From assembly GCF_002735905.1 (NCBI RefSeq), contig NZ_PEBD01000010.1:682001-746000 (forward strand): a DNA stretch of 64,000 nt, given 5' to 3'. The DNA comes from Williamsia muralis. GTDB taxonomy: Bacteria > Actinomycetota > Actinomycetes > Mycobacteriales > Mycobacteriaceae. Position 1 is the first letter of the stretch. Each line of letters begins with the position of its first letter. The notes below the pieces were generated by a model, which ran no database searches, had not been told where the DNA came from, and worked only from the letters and a program-made list of their open reading frames with translations. Both the position numbers and the translations under genes were made by a program. Below are positions 1 to 12,194 of the stretch, piece after piece.

Positions 1-660
1 CTCTATGAACGCCAGGGCGACCTCCGCACATTGATCGCCTCGGTGACCCAGGTTGCGGTGGACGGCACGAACTTCCTGACCACAAACCGGAAAGATCTCG
101 TGGACTTGGCAATTCAGTCTGAGCCGCTGCTGTCGTCGCTGGCGAAGTACTCGCCGACCTTCGGCTGCACGTTCAAGAACTTCGCGGGGTTGGTCCCCAG
201 GGCGGACGTCATCACGGGCAAGGACACCGAGAACCCCGGTGTTCGGGTGAACCTCCAGTTCGTCAACCCCCGTGGTCGTTACCTCCCGAACCAGGACGAG
301 CCGCGACTGTTCGACGAGCGCGGACCGATCTGCTACCCGCAGGCCCGCAACGGCCTGCCGTTCCCGCAGTACCCCTACGGGTCGGTCAATGACGGTTCGT
401 ACCAGCCGCCGTCGCGCAACGCCGGTCCCCGAGACCTGCCCGTCCTGCCCGAACCGCAATTCTCCGGTATCCCCTCGGGGACGATCGGTGCGGCTGAGCA
501 GCAGCAGGACCCGCCGACCAACTACAGCGATCCGCGGAACAAACTCCAGGCGCGCGCAATCGTCGCGGCGTCATCGGGCAAGGACCCGGCCGAGATACCG
601 GGATGGATCACGATGGTCGCAGCACCGACGATGCAGGGACAGCAGGTGAGCATTCGATGA
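1..660 (+). CDS. mceA: MceA-type mammalian cell entry protein, C-terminal part
   Basis: The frame is open from the first base of the window, so the 5' end lies outside it. The visible 219 residues are the distal part of an Mce chain: the end of the helical region, then a proline-rich tail with two cysteines (FGCTF near residue 56 of the fragment and PICYP near residue 107). The MlaD domain must lie upstream. Mce chains A-F form a periplasm-spanning tube that carries lipids or steroids to YrbE permeases. It is first of six co-directional mce genes, and its stop overlaps the next start (ATGA at 657-660). Assignment to chain A rests on gene order and on the Cys/Pro-rich tail. The family is certain; the substrate is unknown. 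Confidence 0.88.
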   Translation, partial: LYERQGDLRTLIASVTQVAVDGTNFLTTNRKDLVDLAIQSEPLLSSLAKYSPTFGCTFKNFAGLVPRADVITGKDTENPGVRVNLQFVNPRGRYLPNQDEPRLFDERGPICYPQARNGLPFPQYPYGSVNDGSYQPPSRNAGPRDLPVLPEPQFSGIPSGTIGAAEQQQDPPTNYSDPRNKLQARAIVAASSGKDPAEIPGWITMVAAPTMQGQQVSIR

Positions 661-1724
661 AGAGTCTTGTCGGACCCCTCGTCAAGCTGATCGTCTTCGC
701 TGTTGTCACGGTTTTCGCCACCTCGGTACTCGCGTTTGCGGTGGCCAACGGCGGTGGCGGTGGCGGCACCGATTTCAAGGCGATCTTCACCGACGCCACC
801 CAGGTCGCCAAGGGCGACGACGTCCGCATCGCCGGCGTCCGGGTCGGCCAGGTCAGCGGAGTGGAGATCGTCAACCGCGATGAGGCGCAGGTCAGCTTCT
901 CCGTAGACCGTGGCCGGCTGCCTGCCGGCGTGCGGGTCGCGATCAAGCTACGCAACCTCACCGGACAGCGGTACCTCTCTCTGGAGAAAGGCCCGGGCGA
1001 CCCCGACGACACCATCGGCGGTGGCAGCACCATCGGTCTGCCGAACACCACCGAGGCCATCAACCTCACCGAGCTGTTCAACGGGTTCCGCCCGCTGTTC
1101 CAGCAACTCACCGCCGACGACGTCAACAAGCTGTCGGCAGAGATCATCCAGGTGTTCCAGGGCGAGAGCGGCACGATCTCGGAGTTGGTCCGCGACACCG
1201 CCAGCCTCACCAACACGATCGCCGACCGTGACCAGGTGATCGGCACGCTGATCGACAACCTGACAGTGGTGCTCAAGAACCTGAACGACCACGACGACCA
1301 GTTCACCGCGTTGCTGACGAACACCGAGAAGTTCGTCACCGGGCTTTCGGCACAGCGTGGCTCGGTCGGATCGGCAATCACGTCGCTGTCGAACCTGACG
1401 GCGGTGACGGCCTCGATCCTGCAGCCGACGCGCCCGTCAATCCAGGGCTCGATCGCTGCGCTCAACGACCTCGGCCAGACCGTGATACAGCGCCAGGACG
1501 AAATCAAGCAAACCCTGACCAACCTGCCGGTGAAGCTCCAAAAGATCGGGCGGGCAGCCACATTCGGTTCGTGGTTCCAGTTCTACCTCTGTGGACTGGA
1601 CGTCACCGCGGGGAACGGCAGCAGTAGCGTGCTGACGCAGCCGCTGATCCCGCTGCCCGACATCAACCACGTCCTGTACACGAGCGCAGCTACCCGCTGC
1701 TGGGCAAACGAGGATCCACCGTGA
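657..1724 (+). CDS. mceB: Mce family protein MceB
   Basis: This is a 355-residue chain of the Mce lipid-import complex. The ATG at 657 overlaps the mceA stop; an upstream in-frame start at 603 lies inside mceA and is less likely. Residues about 10-32 form one N-terminal membrane helix. An MlaD domain follows (about 38-120, with KGDDVRIAGVRVGQV and LTGQRYLSLEKG), then a long helical region rich in Thr/Asn/Asp, and a C-terminal stretch with two cysteines (FYLCGLDV, ATRCW). This is the typical MceB layout and length. It is translationally coupled to mceA and followed after 43 nt by mceC. Confidence 0.93.
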   Translation: MKSLVGPLVKLIVFAVVTVFATSVLAFAVANGGGGGGTDFKAIFTDATQVAKGDDVRIAGVRVGQVSGVEIVNRDEAQVSFSVDRGRLPAGVRVAIKLRNLTGQRYLSLEKGPGDPDDTIGGGSTIGLPNTTEAINLTELFNGFRPLFQQLTADDVNKLSAEIIQVFQGESGTISELVRDTASLTNTIADRDQVIGTLIDNLTVVLKNLNDHDDQFTALLTNTEKFVTGLSAQRGSVGSAITSLSNLTAVTASILQPTRPSIQGSIAALNDLGQTVIQRQDEIKQTLTNLPVKLQKIGRAATFGSWFQFYLCGLDVTAGNGSSSVLTQPLIPLPDINHVLYTSAATRCWANEDPP

Positions 1725-1767
1725 ACGAGATGACCCACCACGCAAGGCGAGAAGGGGAGGTGAGCAA

Positions 1768-2802
1768 GTGAGCGACCGTTCCAGTTCCGGACGTAGTCCG
1801 GTCACCGTGGGTTTCATCGGCATCCTCGTGCTGCTGATGCTGTCGACCTCTGCGTTCTTCCTCAACTCGCTGCCGATGATCGGTGCCGGTGTCATCTACT
1901 CCGCCGACTTCTCCGAAGCCGCCGGTCTCAAGCCGGACGCCGAGGTGCGAGTGGCCGGGGTCAAGGTCGGCAACGTGCGCGCCGTCGAACTCGACGGCGA
2001 CAAGGTCCGGGTCGACATGCAGGTCAGCCAGGCCTGGATCGGCGATCAGACCACGGCCTCGATCCAGATCAAGACCGTGCTGGGCCAGAAGTACATTGCG
2101 CTCGATCCGCAGGGCAGCGAAATCGCCGACCCCAAGGACGTCATCCCGCTGAGCCGCACCACCTCGCCGTATGACGTGATCGAGGCGTTCTCCGACGCCG
2201 CCGATCAGATCGAGGAAGTCGACACCAACCAGCTCGCGACCAGCATGCGCACGTTGTCGGACGCCTTCTCGGGCACGCCCGCCGACCTTCGCGCATCGCT
2301 CGACGGACTCACCCGTCTCTCAGAGACCATCGCGAGCCGCGACCAGAAGGTCCAGGAACTGCTGGAGGCGACCAAGGACACCTCCAAGATCCTCGCCGAC
2401 CGCAACCAGGAGTTCGAGCGGTTGATCAACGGCGCGGGACAGTTGCTCGAAGAACTGAACAATCGTCAGCAGTCGATCTCACGGCTGCTCTCGAGCACGA
2501 TCACGCTGTCGGATGCCCTCAGCGGAATCGTCAAGGACAACCAGGAGCAGATCGGCCCGACGCTGGAGACGCTGCGTCAGGTGATCGAGATCCTCAACGA
2601 CCAGAACGAGAACCTGCGTCAATCGCTCACGTACATGGCGCCGTTCTACCGGCTGTACGCCAACGTGCTCGGTAGTGGGCGCTGGTTCGACTCGGTGGTC
2701 ACCAACATCCTGCCGCCGGCTCTGCCGCAGCAGAACACGACAAGGCTCCCGGTGCAGCAGAAGCAGATCAACAATGGCGGCGGAACGGTGGCCGGACAAT
2801 GA
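1768..2802 (+). CDS. mceC: Mce family protein MceC
   Basis: This 344-residue Mce chain starts at a GTG preceded by a clear ribosome site (GGGGAGG, 1754-1760). A GTG overlapping the mceB stop at 1721 is out of frame and was rejected. Residues about 12-35 form a membrane helix. The MlaD domain follows ([20 protein letters not shown], then [13 protein letters not shown]), then a helical domain of about 200 residues rich in Leu/Asn/Gln of the kind that assembles into the Mce tube. Its stop overlaps the mceD start. Chain letter is by position. Confidence 0.92.
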   Translation: MSDRSSSGRSPVTVGFIGILVLLMLSTSAFFLNSLPMIGAGVIYSADFSEAAGLKPDAEVRVAGVKVGNVRAVELDGDKVRVDMQVSQAWIGDQTTASIQIKTVLGQKYIALDPQGSEIADPKDVIPLSRTTSPYDVIEAFSDAADQIEEVDTNQLATSMRTLSDAFSGTPADLRASLDGLTRLSETIASRDQKVQELLEATKDTSKILADRNQEFERLINGAGQLLEELNNRQQSISRLLSSTITLSDALSGIVKDNQEQIGPTLETLRQVIEILNDQNENLRQSLTYMAPFYRLYANVLGSGRWFDSVVTNILPPALPQQNTTRLPVQQKQINNGGGTVAGQ

Positions 2803-4064
2803 TGACCTCGGCGAGCAACACTCAGGACACTCGCGGTCCCGGCCGCTGGTTCACCCCGAAGCACATCGTCTTCATCGTCATCGCGTTGATCCTGGCGCTC
2901 TTGGTGGCGGGGTCGTTGTGGTGGGTGTTCAAGCGTGTCAACAGCACTCAGGTCACCGCGTACTTCAAGAGCAGCGTCGGCATCTACGACGGTAGTGACG
3001 TCCGCGTACTCGGCGTGGCGGTGGGCACGGTGGAGAACGTCAAGCCCGAAGGCGATCAGGTGCGCGTCAAGATGCGCGTCGACGGCAACGTCAATCTTCC
3101 GAAAGACGTTGGCGCAGTGCAGATCACACCTTCTGTGGTGGCCGACCGCTATGTGCAGTTGACGCCCGTCTACACCGGTGGCCCGAAGGCGTCGAAGGAC
3201 ATCAACCTGCCGGTCGCCAAGACGATGGTGCCCGTCGAGGTCGACGAGCTGTACTCATCGGTGCAGAAGCTCTCGACCGCTCTCGGCCCCGACGGCGCAA
3301 ACAAGAACGGCGCGGTGTCCGAACTGGTCACCACCGGTGCGCAGAACCTGGCCGGCAACGGTGAGGCGCTGCAGTCGACGATCACCCAGCTCTCGAAGGC
3401 GGCGAACACCCTCAACGAGTCGCGGGGCAACATCGTCGACACGGTCAAGAACCTCGACAGCTTCATCGGCATGCTCGCGGCCAACGACCAGCAGGTGCGA
3501 CAGTTCAACACTCAGATGGCCGACTTCAACAACTTCCTGGCCGGTGAGCGCGAACAGCTCGGAACCGCACTCGACAAGCTGTCGGTGGCGCTCGGTGACG
3601 TGGCCGGATTCGTCGAGGACAACCGCGAGGCACTGGGAGACCGGGTCTCGGAATTGATCCCGACCACACAGACCCTCGTGGACACCAAGAGCTCTCAGAA
3701 AGAGATCCTGACGGCTCTGCCACTGGCGCTGTCCAACCTGGTCAACGCCTACAACGCTGAGTCGGGAACTCTCGATCTGCACCTGACCATCCCCGAGTTG
3801 CAAGACCTGCTCGGCGCTCAGTGTGGCTTGCTCGACCTGGGCAGGCTCAAGCCAGGTGACCCGGCATTCGAACAGTTCAGCAAGACGCTCAAACCGCTGA
3901 TCGACCAATGTACAAATGTTGCCGACCAGATCACCGCAGGTATCAAGACGCCGACGCTCAACCTGCCGTTCGGCATCCTGAGCAACGACAACCTGCAGAA
4001 TCGCGGACCCGTGCCGGGCACGGTTCCGGGCAACCCGGATCCGGCGCTGGAGGGTGAGAACTGA
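2799..4064 (+). CDS. mceD: Mce family protein MceD
   Basis: This 421-residue Mce chain has tandem ATG codons at 2799 and 2802; either could start it, and the first overlaps the mceC stop. A membrane helix lies near residues 23-45, followed by an MlaD domain ([21 protein letters not shown]), a long helical needle region, and a C-terminal domain with two cysteines (AQCGLL and IDQCTN). The tail is Pro/Gly/Asn rich ([18 protein letters not shown]), as is common for MceD. The stop shares one base with the mceE start, indicating coupled translation. Confidence 0.92.
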   Translation: MMTSASNTQDTRGPGRWFTPKHIVFIVIALILALLVAGSLWWVFKRVNSTQVTAYFKSSVGIYDGSDVRVLGVAVGTVENVKPEGDQVRVKMRVDGNVNLPKDVGAVQITPSVVADRYVQLTPVYTGGPKASKDINLPVAKTMVPVEVDELYSSVQKLSTALGPDGANKNGAVSELVTTGAQNLAGNGEALQSTITQLSKAANTLNESRGNIVDTVKNLDSFIGMLAANDQQVRQFNTQMADFNNFLAGEREQLGTALDKLSVALGDVAGFVEDNREALGDRVSELIPTTQTLVDTKSSQKEILTALPLALSNLVNAYNAESGTLDLHLTIPELQDLLGAQCGLLDLGRLKPGDPAFEQFSKTLKPLIDQCTNVADQITAGIKTPTLNLPFGILSNDNLQNRGPVPGTVPGNPDPALEGEN

Positions 4065-5389
4065 TGAGGTCACCCCTTCGTAGAAACGTTGTCGGTCGTC
4101 AGCGACTGGTGCAGGTCGGTGCCGCGGCACTGGCCGGTGCCGCGCTGATCGCGGTCAGTGGTTGTGGCACGCAAGGGCTGCAGTCGGTTCCGCTGCCCGG
4201 CGGCGCAAGCCTGGGTGACTCCCCGCGCACGTACAAGCTGCAGTTCCTGGATGTGCTCGACCTGGTCCCGCAGTCGACGGTCAAGTTCAACGGCATCGAG
4301 GTCGGCCGGGTGGATTCGATCAAGGTCTCGCCTGATCAGTGGACGGCGGAGGTGAAGATCGAGGTGCAGAACAACGTCGATCTGTCCGACGCGTCCACCG
4401 CGGAGATCCAGCAGACGAACCTGCTCGGTGAGAAGTACGTGGCGCTCGAAGATCCGCAAGAGAACGCGGACCTGCCCCGGCAGAACCCGGCCGAGACCAT
4501 CGGTTGCCCCGCAGTGGGCGCGCCGGACTGCCGCACGCGCACGGCAACGGATATCGAGCAGGTGCTCGGCGCGTTGTCCTTGTTGCTCAACGGTGGTGGT
4601 ATCTCGCAGATCAAGCCGATCGTCGACGAATTGAACACCGCACTCGATGGCCGCGAAACGCAGGTGAAGGGTCTCCTCAACGAGACCGCGACCCTGATCA
4701 GCGGACTCGAAGAGCAGAAGAACAACATCGTCACCGCACTCGACGGCCTCGACAAACTGTCCAATCGTGCCCGGGCCCAGACCGATCAGATCAACCGTGT
4801 CCTCGACGAACTGCCCAAGGGCGTAGCGGTACTGGAAGAGCAGCGGCCTCAGCTCGTGGCGATGCTCGAACAGGTCGACCGCCTGGGTGTTGTCGGGGTG
4901 CAGGTGCTGGGCACCGCTCGCGAGGAGATCATCACCGACCTCAAGGCTCTGCGGCCGACGCTGCAGGCTCTCGCCGGTGCGGCTCCGGACCTGATCACCG
5001 CGTCACCGCTGCTGTTCACCTACCCGTTCCCGGACGCACTGCTCCCGGGTATCAAGGGTGACTCGACCAACCTGTTCGCCAACCTGGACCTGCGGCTGCT
5101 CAACCAGCTCGAGGCTCTCGGGGTCGGACAGGGTGAGCCGGTGTACAGCCCGCCACGGACCGGACCGCAGCCGATCATCGATCCTGCGAATCCGTACTAC
5201 AACGGCAATGGCCCGCGGCTCGGCTGGCCGACCATCACGTTGCTCCCGCTGCCGAACGCTCGGCCGGGGCCGAACACGCCGCCCTCGGGCGGGCAGTATG
5301 CGCTGATGCCGGAAGAACGCGGGCAGCAGAGCTTCCTGCAGGGCCCGATGAACATGCTGGCCAACGCGAACGTCGGAGCTGGATCATGA
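4064..5389 (+). CDS. mceE: Mce family lipoprotein MceE (LprK type)
   Basis: This 441-residue Mce chain is the lipoprotein of the set. Residues 1-33 are a basic then hydrophobic signal ending in a lipobox (AVSGC, Cys near residue 34), so the protein should be lipidated and anchored outside the membrane, as in LprK. The MlaD domain follows (STVKFNGIEVGRVDSIKV, then TNLLGEKYVALEDP), then an insertion with a Cys pair (IGCPAVGAPDCRTRT), the helical tube region, and a Pro/Asn-rich C-terminus. It overlaps both neighbours by 1-4 bases, so the six chains are one polycistron. Confidence 0.93.
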   Translation: MRSPLRRNVVGRQRLVQVGAAALAGAALIAVSGCGTQGLQSVPLPGGASLGDSPRTYKLQFLDVLDLVPQSTVKFNGIEVGRVDSIKVSPDQWTAEVKIEVQNNVDLSDASTAEIQQTNLLGEKYVALEDPQENADLPRQNPAETIGCPAVGAPDCRTRTATDIEQVLGALSLLLNGGGISQIKPIVDELNTALDGRETQVKGLLNETATLISGLEEQKNNIVTALDGLDKLSNRARAQTDQINRVLDELPKGVAVLEEQRPQLVAMLEQVDRLGVVGVQVLGTAREEIITDLKALRPTLQALAGAAPDLITASPLLFTYPFPDALLPGIKGDSTNLFANLDLRLLNQLEALGVGQGEPVYSPPRTGPQPIIDPANPYYNGNGPRLGWPTITLLPLPNARPGPNTPPSGGQYALMPEERGQQSFLQGPMNMLANANVGAGS

Positions 5390-6627
5390 TGAGCAAGATC
5401 GTCCGATGGCAGCTGATCATCTTCGTGGTGATCGGTGTGGTCGCCATCGTGTACGTGGGTGCCACCTACGCCAAGCTCGATCGGATGGTCGGCGTCGGTT
5501 CGTACTCCGTGAAGGCCGAATTCCCGGACTCCGGCGGCATCTTCACCAATGCCGAAGTGACGTATCAGGGTGTTCCCGTCGGCCGGGTCGGCGCGCTGAC
5601 CCTGCAGCCCGAGGGCGTGCAGGTCGAGTTGATCCTCGACTCCGATGGCGCGGACATCCCGGATTCGGCCGTGGCCGTCGTCGCCAACCGATCGGCGATC
5701 GGCGAGCAGTACGTGGACCTGCGCCCGAAGAACAACGACGGTCCGTACCTCAAGAACGGCTCGGTCATCACCGACACCAAGACTCCGCCGCCGCTGCAGG
5801 ACGTTCTGAAGTCGGCCGTCGACTTCACCGGCTCAATACCGGTGGACGATCTGAGGACGGTCGTCACCGAATTGGGCAAGGCCTTCAACGGCAATGCGGA
5901 GAATCTGCGGTCGCTCGTGGACTCGCTGACCAACCTGTCCCAGGCGGGTCTCGACAACCTGCCCCAGACGATCTCGCTCATCCAGAACAGCGACACCGTT
6001 CTGAGCACCCAGGCCGAGCAGTCTGACGAGATCCTCAGCTGGTCACGCAATCTGGAGCTGGTGACGCAGACCCTGCAGGCATCCGATCCGGCCATTCGGC
6101 GGTTGCTGACCACTGGAACCACCAGTGCCACACAGATTTCCAGGCTGCTGCAGGACAGTGGCGGTGACATCACCACCGTCGTCCGCAATCTCGCCGAGGA
6201 CGTGCGGACTGTGTCGCCGACCTTCTTCGCGGCGAGTCCGACGCTGGCGCTTCTGTCGGCCCTCTCGAGCGGCAGCTACAGCCCGGCACCCGGAGACGGC
6301 ACGATCCACTTCGGCATCGTCCTGGAGGTCAACAACCCGCCTGCGTGCACGCTCGGATACGAGAGCACTCAGGACATCATCGCCGCCGAAGAAGCCCGCA
6401 ACCCGGACTTCGACATCAACTACGACGACTTCCCGTTCAACACCGAGGCGAAATGTACGGTCGCGCAGGGTAATCCGACCGACGTTCGTGGTGCTGCCCG
6501 GGCGGTGTACGCCAACCCGAACTTCCCGCAGCCGTGGGATGACAACCCCAAGAAGATGCCCGACACGTTGAATCTGAATCCGATCGCGGAACAGATCGCG
6601 GCGCTTCTGGGTGTGCGGGACAAGTGA
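5386..6627 (+). CDS. mceF: Mce family protein MceF
   Basis: This 413-residue chain is last in the mce set. The ATG at 5386 overlaps the mceE stop. The N-terminus is one membrane helix (residues about 8-28), then an MlaD domain (FTNAEVTYQGVPVGRVGAL, then RSAIGEQYVDLRPK). After the helical region is a C-terminal domain with two cysteines (PPACTLGYE and EAKCTV) and many acidic and aromatic residues, typical of MceF. A 79-nt gap separates it from the Mce-associated genes, the largest break in this cluster, so a secondary promoter there is possible. Confidence 0.92.
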   Translation: MMSKIVRWQLIIFVVIGVVAIVYVGATYAKLDRMVGVGSYSVKAEFPDSGGIFTNAEVTYQGVPVGRVGALTLQPEGVQVELILDSDGADIPDSAVAVVANRSAIGEQYVDLRPKNNDGPYLKNGSVITDTKTPPPLQDVLKSAVDFTGSIPVDDLRTVVTELGKAFNGNAENLRSLVDSLTNLSQAGLDNLPQTISLIQNSDTVLSTQAEQSDEILSWSRNLELVTQTLQASDPAIRRLLTTGTTSATQISRLLQDSGGDITTVVRNLAEDVRTVSPTFFAASPTLALLSALSSGSYSPAPGDGTIHFGIVLEVNNPPACTLGYESTQDIIAAEEARNPDFDINYDDFPFNTEAKCTVAQGNPTDVRGAARAVYANPNFPQPWDDNPKKMPDTLNLNPIAEQIAALLGVRDK

Positions 6628-6706
6628 TGTCGAGGATGTGGGCTGTCCACTTGTCGACGGCTGAGGCGAGGCTGCACCCAGCAACGGCGTGTACCTTTGG
6701 CGGGCG

Positions 6707-7363
6707 ATGACTGAGACTTCAAAGCCCGGCGGCAAGCGGCAGCACGGATCGCAGACGCTGTGGTTGCGGATCGGTGCTGCCCTGGCAGTGGCCGGCCTCG
6801 TGGCCGCAGTGGTGTGTGCAGCGTTCTTCGCGATCGGGTGGAAAGACGCCTACGCCGAGCGCGACGCCCAGCAGACCCGTGACAGTGCGCAGGACGGCGC
6901 CGAACAGGTGATCCTCAACGTCACCAACATCGACCCGAAAAATCTGACGGCATTCCGCGAGCAGGTCGACGCATCCCTCACGGGTAAGGCCAAGACGCAG
7001 ATCACCGCGGAGGACTTCGAGAACCTCACCAAGCAGGTGGACGCCAACGGCGACCGGACCGCGACGTTGTCGTCGGTGGTCAAGCGCAGCGGCGTCGTCG
7101 AGTTCAACAAGGAAGACAAGACCGCAAAGGTGCTCGTGTACGTCGATGTCACAAGTACGGTCCAGGGCACGCCGCCGGCCACATCCAACATGGGGTTCTC
7201 GGTCGACGTCGTCGACATCGACGGCGGCTGGAAGGCCTCGGACATCCAGTCGATCGATGCGATCGGACTCGAGGACCCGGCAGGCAGCACCCAGGCACCG
7301 GCAGGCGATCCCGCTGCCACCCCGGCGCCGGTCGAACCCGCTCCCGCCACAGGGGGCAACTGA
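6707..7363 (+). CDS. Mce-associated membrane protein (Mas)
   Basis: This 218-residue protein has one N-terminal transmembrane helix (about 20-42) and a soluble outer domain with the weak NTF2-like pattern of Mce-associated proteins. ATG at 6707 is preferred; an in-frame GTG at 6689 adds six residues that look non-coding. The C-terminal 30 residues are Pro/Ala-rich. It follows mceF in the place where mas genes normally sit. Such proteins are thought to stabilise the Mce complex; this is inferred from context and architecture. The stop shares one base with the next start. Confidence 0.82.
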   Translation: MTETSKPGGKRQHGSQTLWLRIGAALAVAGLVAAVVCAAFFAIGWKDAYAERDAQQTRDSAQDGAEQVILNVTNIDPKNLTAFREQVDASLTGKAKTQITAEDFENLTKQVDANGDRTATLSSVVKRSGVVEFNKEDKTAKVLVYVDVTSTVQGTPPATSNMGFSVDVVDIDGGWKASDIQSIDAIGLEDPAGSTQAPAGDPAATPAPVEPAPATGGN

Positions 7364-8376
7364 TGGCGGGCACACCGCGTAAGCCGATCCGTCCGGCCGG
7401 ACCCCGCGGCAAGATCCGCGTCGCAGGCAGCGGCCCGTCGGCCCGCAAGGTCAACCCTTCCGAGAACGCCGACGAATCGGCGACCACGGACAACGTGACG
7501 CCCGAGACAGCAATGCCGGAGTCGTCGGCACCTGAAGCGGTCGAGTCCACCGAGTCCGGTGCCGCTCAGTCCGCCACAACTCAGTCCGGCACCACCGAGT
7601 CCGGCACCACCGAGTCCGGCACCACCGAACCGGCGCCCGAGGCGGGGGAGTCCACGCCCGACGCCACCGCAGCACCCAGCGACCGGACGTCGACCGGCGA
7701 AGCCACGGCAACTGCCGAGACCGCGGCCACCGACAAAACGGTGAAACTCGGCAAGCCGGCCGCGAAGAGCAAGCCGAAGGTCAAGGGCGCCTCGCTCAAG
7801 AAGCCCGCAACCGAACGGTCGTCCGACGACAAGCCGGCCCAGGCCGCCGAACCGAAGACGGCGAAAGCGGCATCGGGCTTCCTGACCTGGCGCAAGGTTG
7901 CGATCGTCGCGCTCCTGGCCGTCGTGTTCGCGGTGTTCGCCGTGGTCGCGGCATTCAAGCCGGGTGCCTCGACGCAGTCGAACATGGCGTTCATCAACTC
8001 GTCGGAGACCAGTGCCCTCAAGGCGCAGGCCGGCGACCGCATCTGCGCCGTGCTCTCCATCGACCCCACCAAGTTCGACGACTGGGCCGACAAGGCGAAG
8101 ACCGGTCTGACCGGCGAAGCGCTCAACGAGTTCAACGAGTACCAGAGCACCAGCAGGGACCTGGCGGCCCAGAGCGGCCAGGGAGCCGAGTGCAAGGTGG
8201 ACATGGTCGCGGTCAGCAACATGGACGGCTCCAGTGCCACCGTGATCGCAACGGTGCTGATCAGTACCACCCAGCAGGGTGTGGCAGTCCTGAGCGGTCC
8301 CGGCCAGGCGCGTACCGAACTCGGTATGCAAAAGGTTGACGGACAGTGGCGCATCAACCGCATATCTGACTTTTAA
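7363..8376 (+). CDS. Mce-associated membrane protein with low-complexity N-terminal region
   Basis: This 337-residue protein has three parts: a basic start (residues 1-30), a low-complexity Thr/Glu/Ser/Ala/Pro region to about residue 175 containing three in-frame copies of SGTTE, and one membrane helix (about 182-206) followed by an outer domain of about 130 residues that resembles the preceding Mas protein. The membrane helix is internal, so the repeat region should be cytoplasmic. It ends at 8376, about 250 nt before rpoB. Coupled start to the preceding Mas gene. A role as an Mce accessory protein is inferred. Confidence 0.8.
   Translation: MAGTPRKPIRPAGPRGKIRVAGSGPSARKVNPSENADESATTDNVTPETAMPESSAPEAVESTESGAAQSATTQSGTTESGTTESGTTEPAPEAGESTPDATAAPSDRTSTGEATATAETAATDKTVKLGKPAAKSKPKVKGASLKKPATERSSDDKPAQAAEPKTAKAASGFLTWRKVAIVALLAVVFAVFAVVAAFKPGASTQSNMAFINSSETSALKAQAGDRICAVLSIDPTKFDDWADKAKTGLTGEALNEFNEYQSTSRDLAAQSGQGAECKVDMVAVSNMDGSSATVIATVLISTTQQGVAVLSGPGQARTELGMQKVDGQWRINRISDF
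7585..7629 (+). repeat. Three tandem in-frame 15-bp repeats (SGTTE)
   Basis: The unit TCCGGCACCACCGAG occurs at 7585-7599 and 7600-7614, and with one changed base at 7615-7629. A more degenerate unit lies just upstream. The repeat length is a multiple of three, so copy changes keep the frame and only alter the length of the predicted cytoplasmic linker. Confidence 0.9.
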
Positions 8377-8447
8377 GCGTCTTTCCGCGCGTTCCTCTTG
8401 ACGCAGGGCCCCGTTGGTAGCAGTCTGTCCGCAGTAACCAAAAGGGG

Positions 8448-8478
8448 TTGTTTACGTGCGCCCATTTTCTGGTACAGT
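8448..8478 (+). promoter_or_regulatory. Probable rpoB promoter
   Basis: In the 254-nt gap before rpoB there is TTGTTTACG (8448-8456) and, about 16-19 nt downstream, TACAGT (8473-8478). These fit -35 and -10 elements of a housekeeping sigma factor. It leaves a 5' leader of about 145 nt before the TTG start, rich in pyrimidines. The gap has no obvious terminator for the Mas gene, so some read-through from the mce side cannot be excluded. Confidence 0.5.
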
Positions 8479-8630
8479 AGGACGTTGCGCTGGCTGCCTC
8501 CTGTCCATCTCTCGATTTCACCTTCTCGCCACGACCGTGTGTCGTCTCAGGTGATTCGCCGTTGACCAGGTCGCAGGCGCAGCGAACACCACTAAGGCAC
8601 TACGAGTAATTCGTGTTGGAAGGACATATC

Positions 8631-12119
<3,489 letters not shown>

Positions 12120-12140
12120 CCTGACCCGCAAGCGGTCAGG
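12120..12140 (+). promoter_or_regulatory. Short hairpin in the rpoB-rpoC gap
   Basis: CCTGACC (12120-12126) and GGTCAGG (12134-12140) form a perfect 7-bp stem with a 7-nt loop starting at the last base of the rpoB stop. There is no T-run after it, so it is not a usual terminator. It could be a processing or stability element that tunes the rpoC message, or chance. Confidence 0.4.
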
Positions 12141-12194
12141 CGGCTCGCCAACTGATCGTCCAGATTTACTGACTGAGCAACTGAAAGGTAAATA

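Noticed and set aside
8613-8630. GTG at 8613 as the rpoB start
   Set aside because: No ribosome site precedes it, while TTG at 8631 has GGAAGGA at the correct distance and matches the mycobacterial start context.
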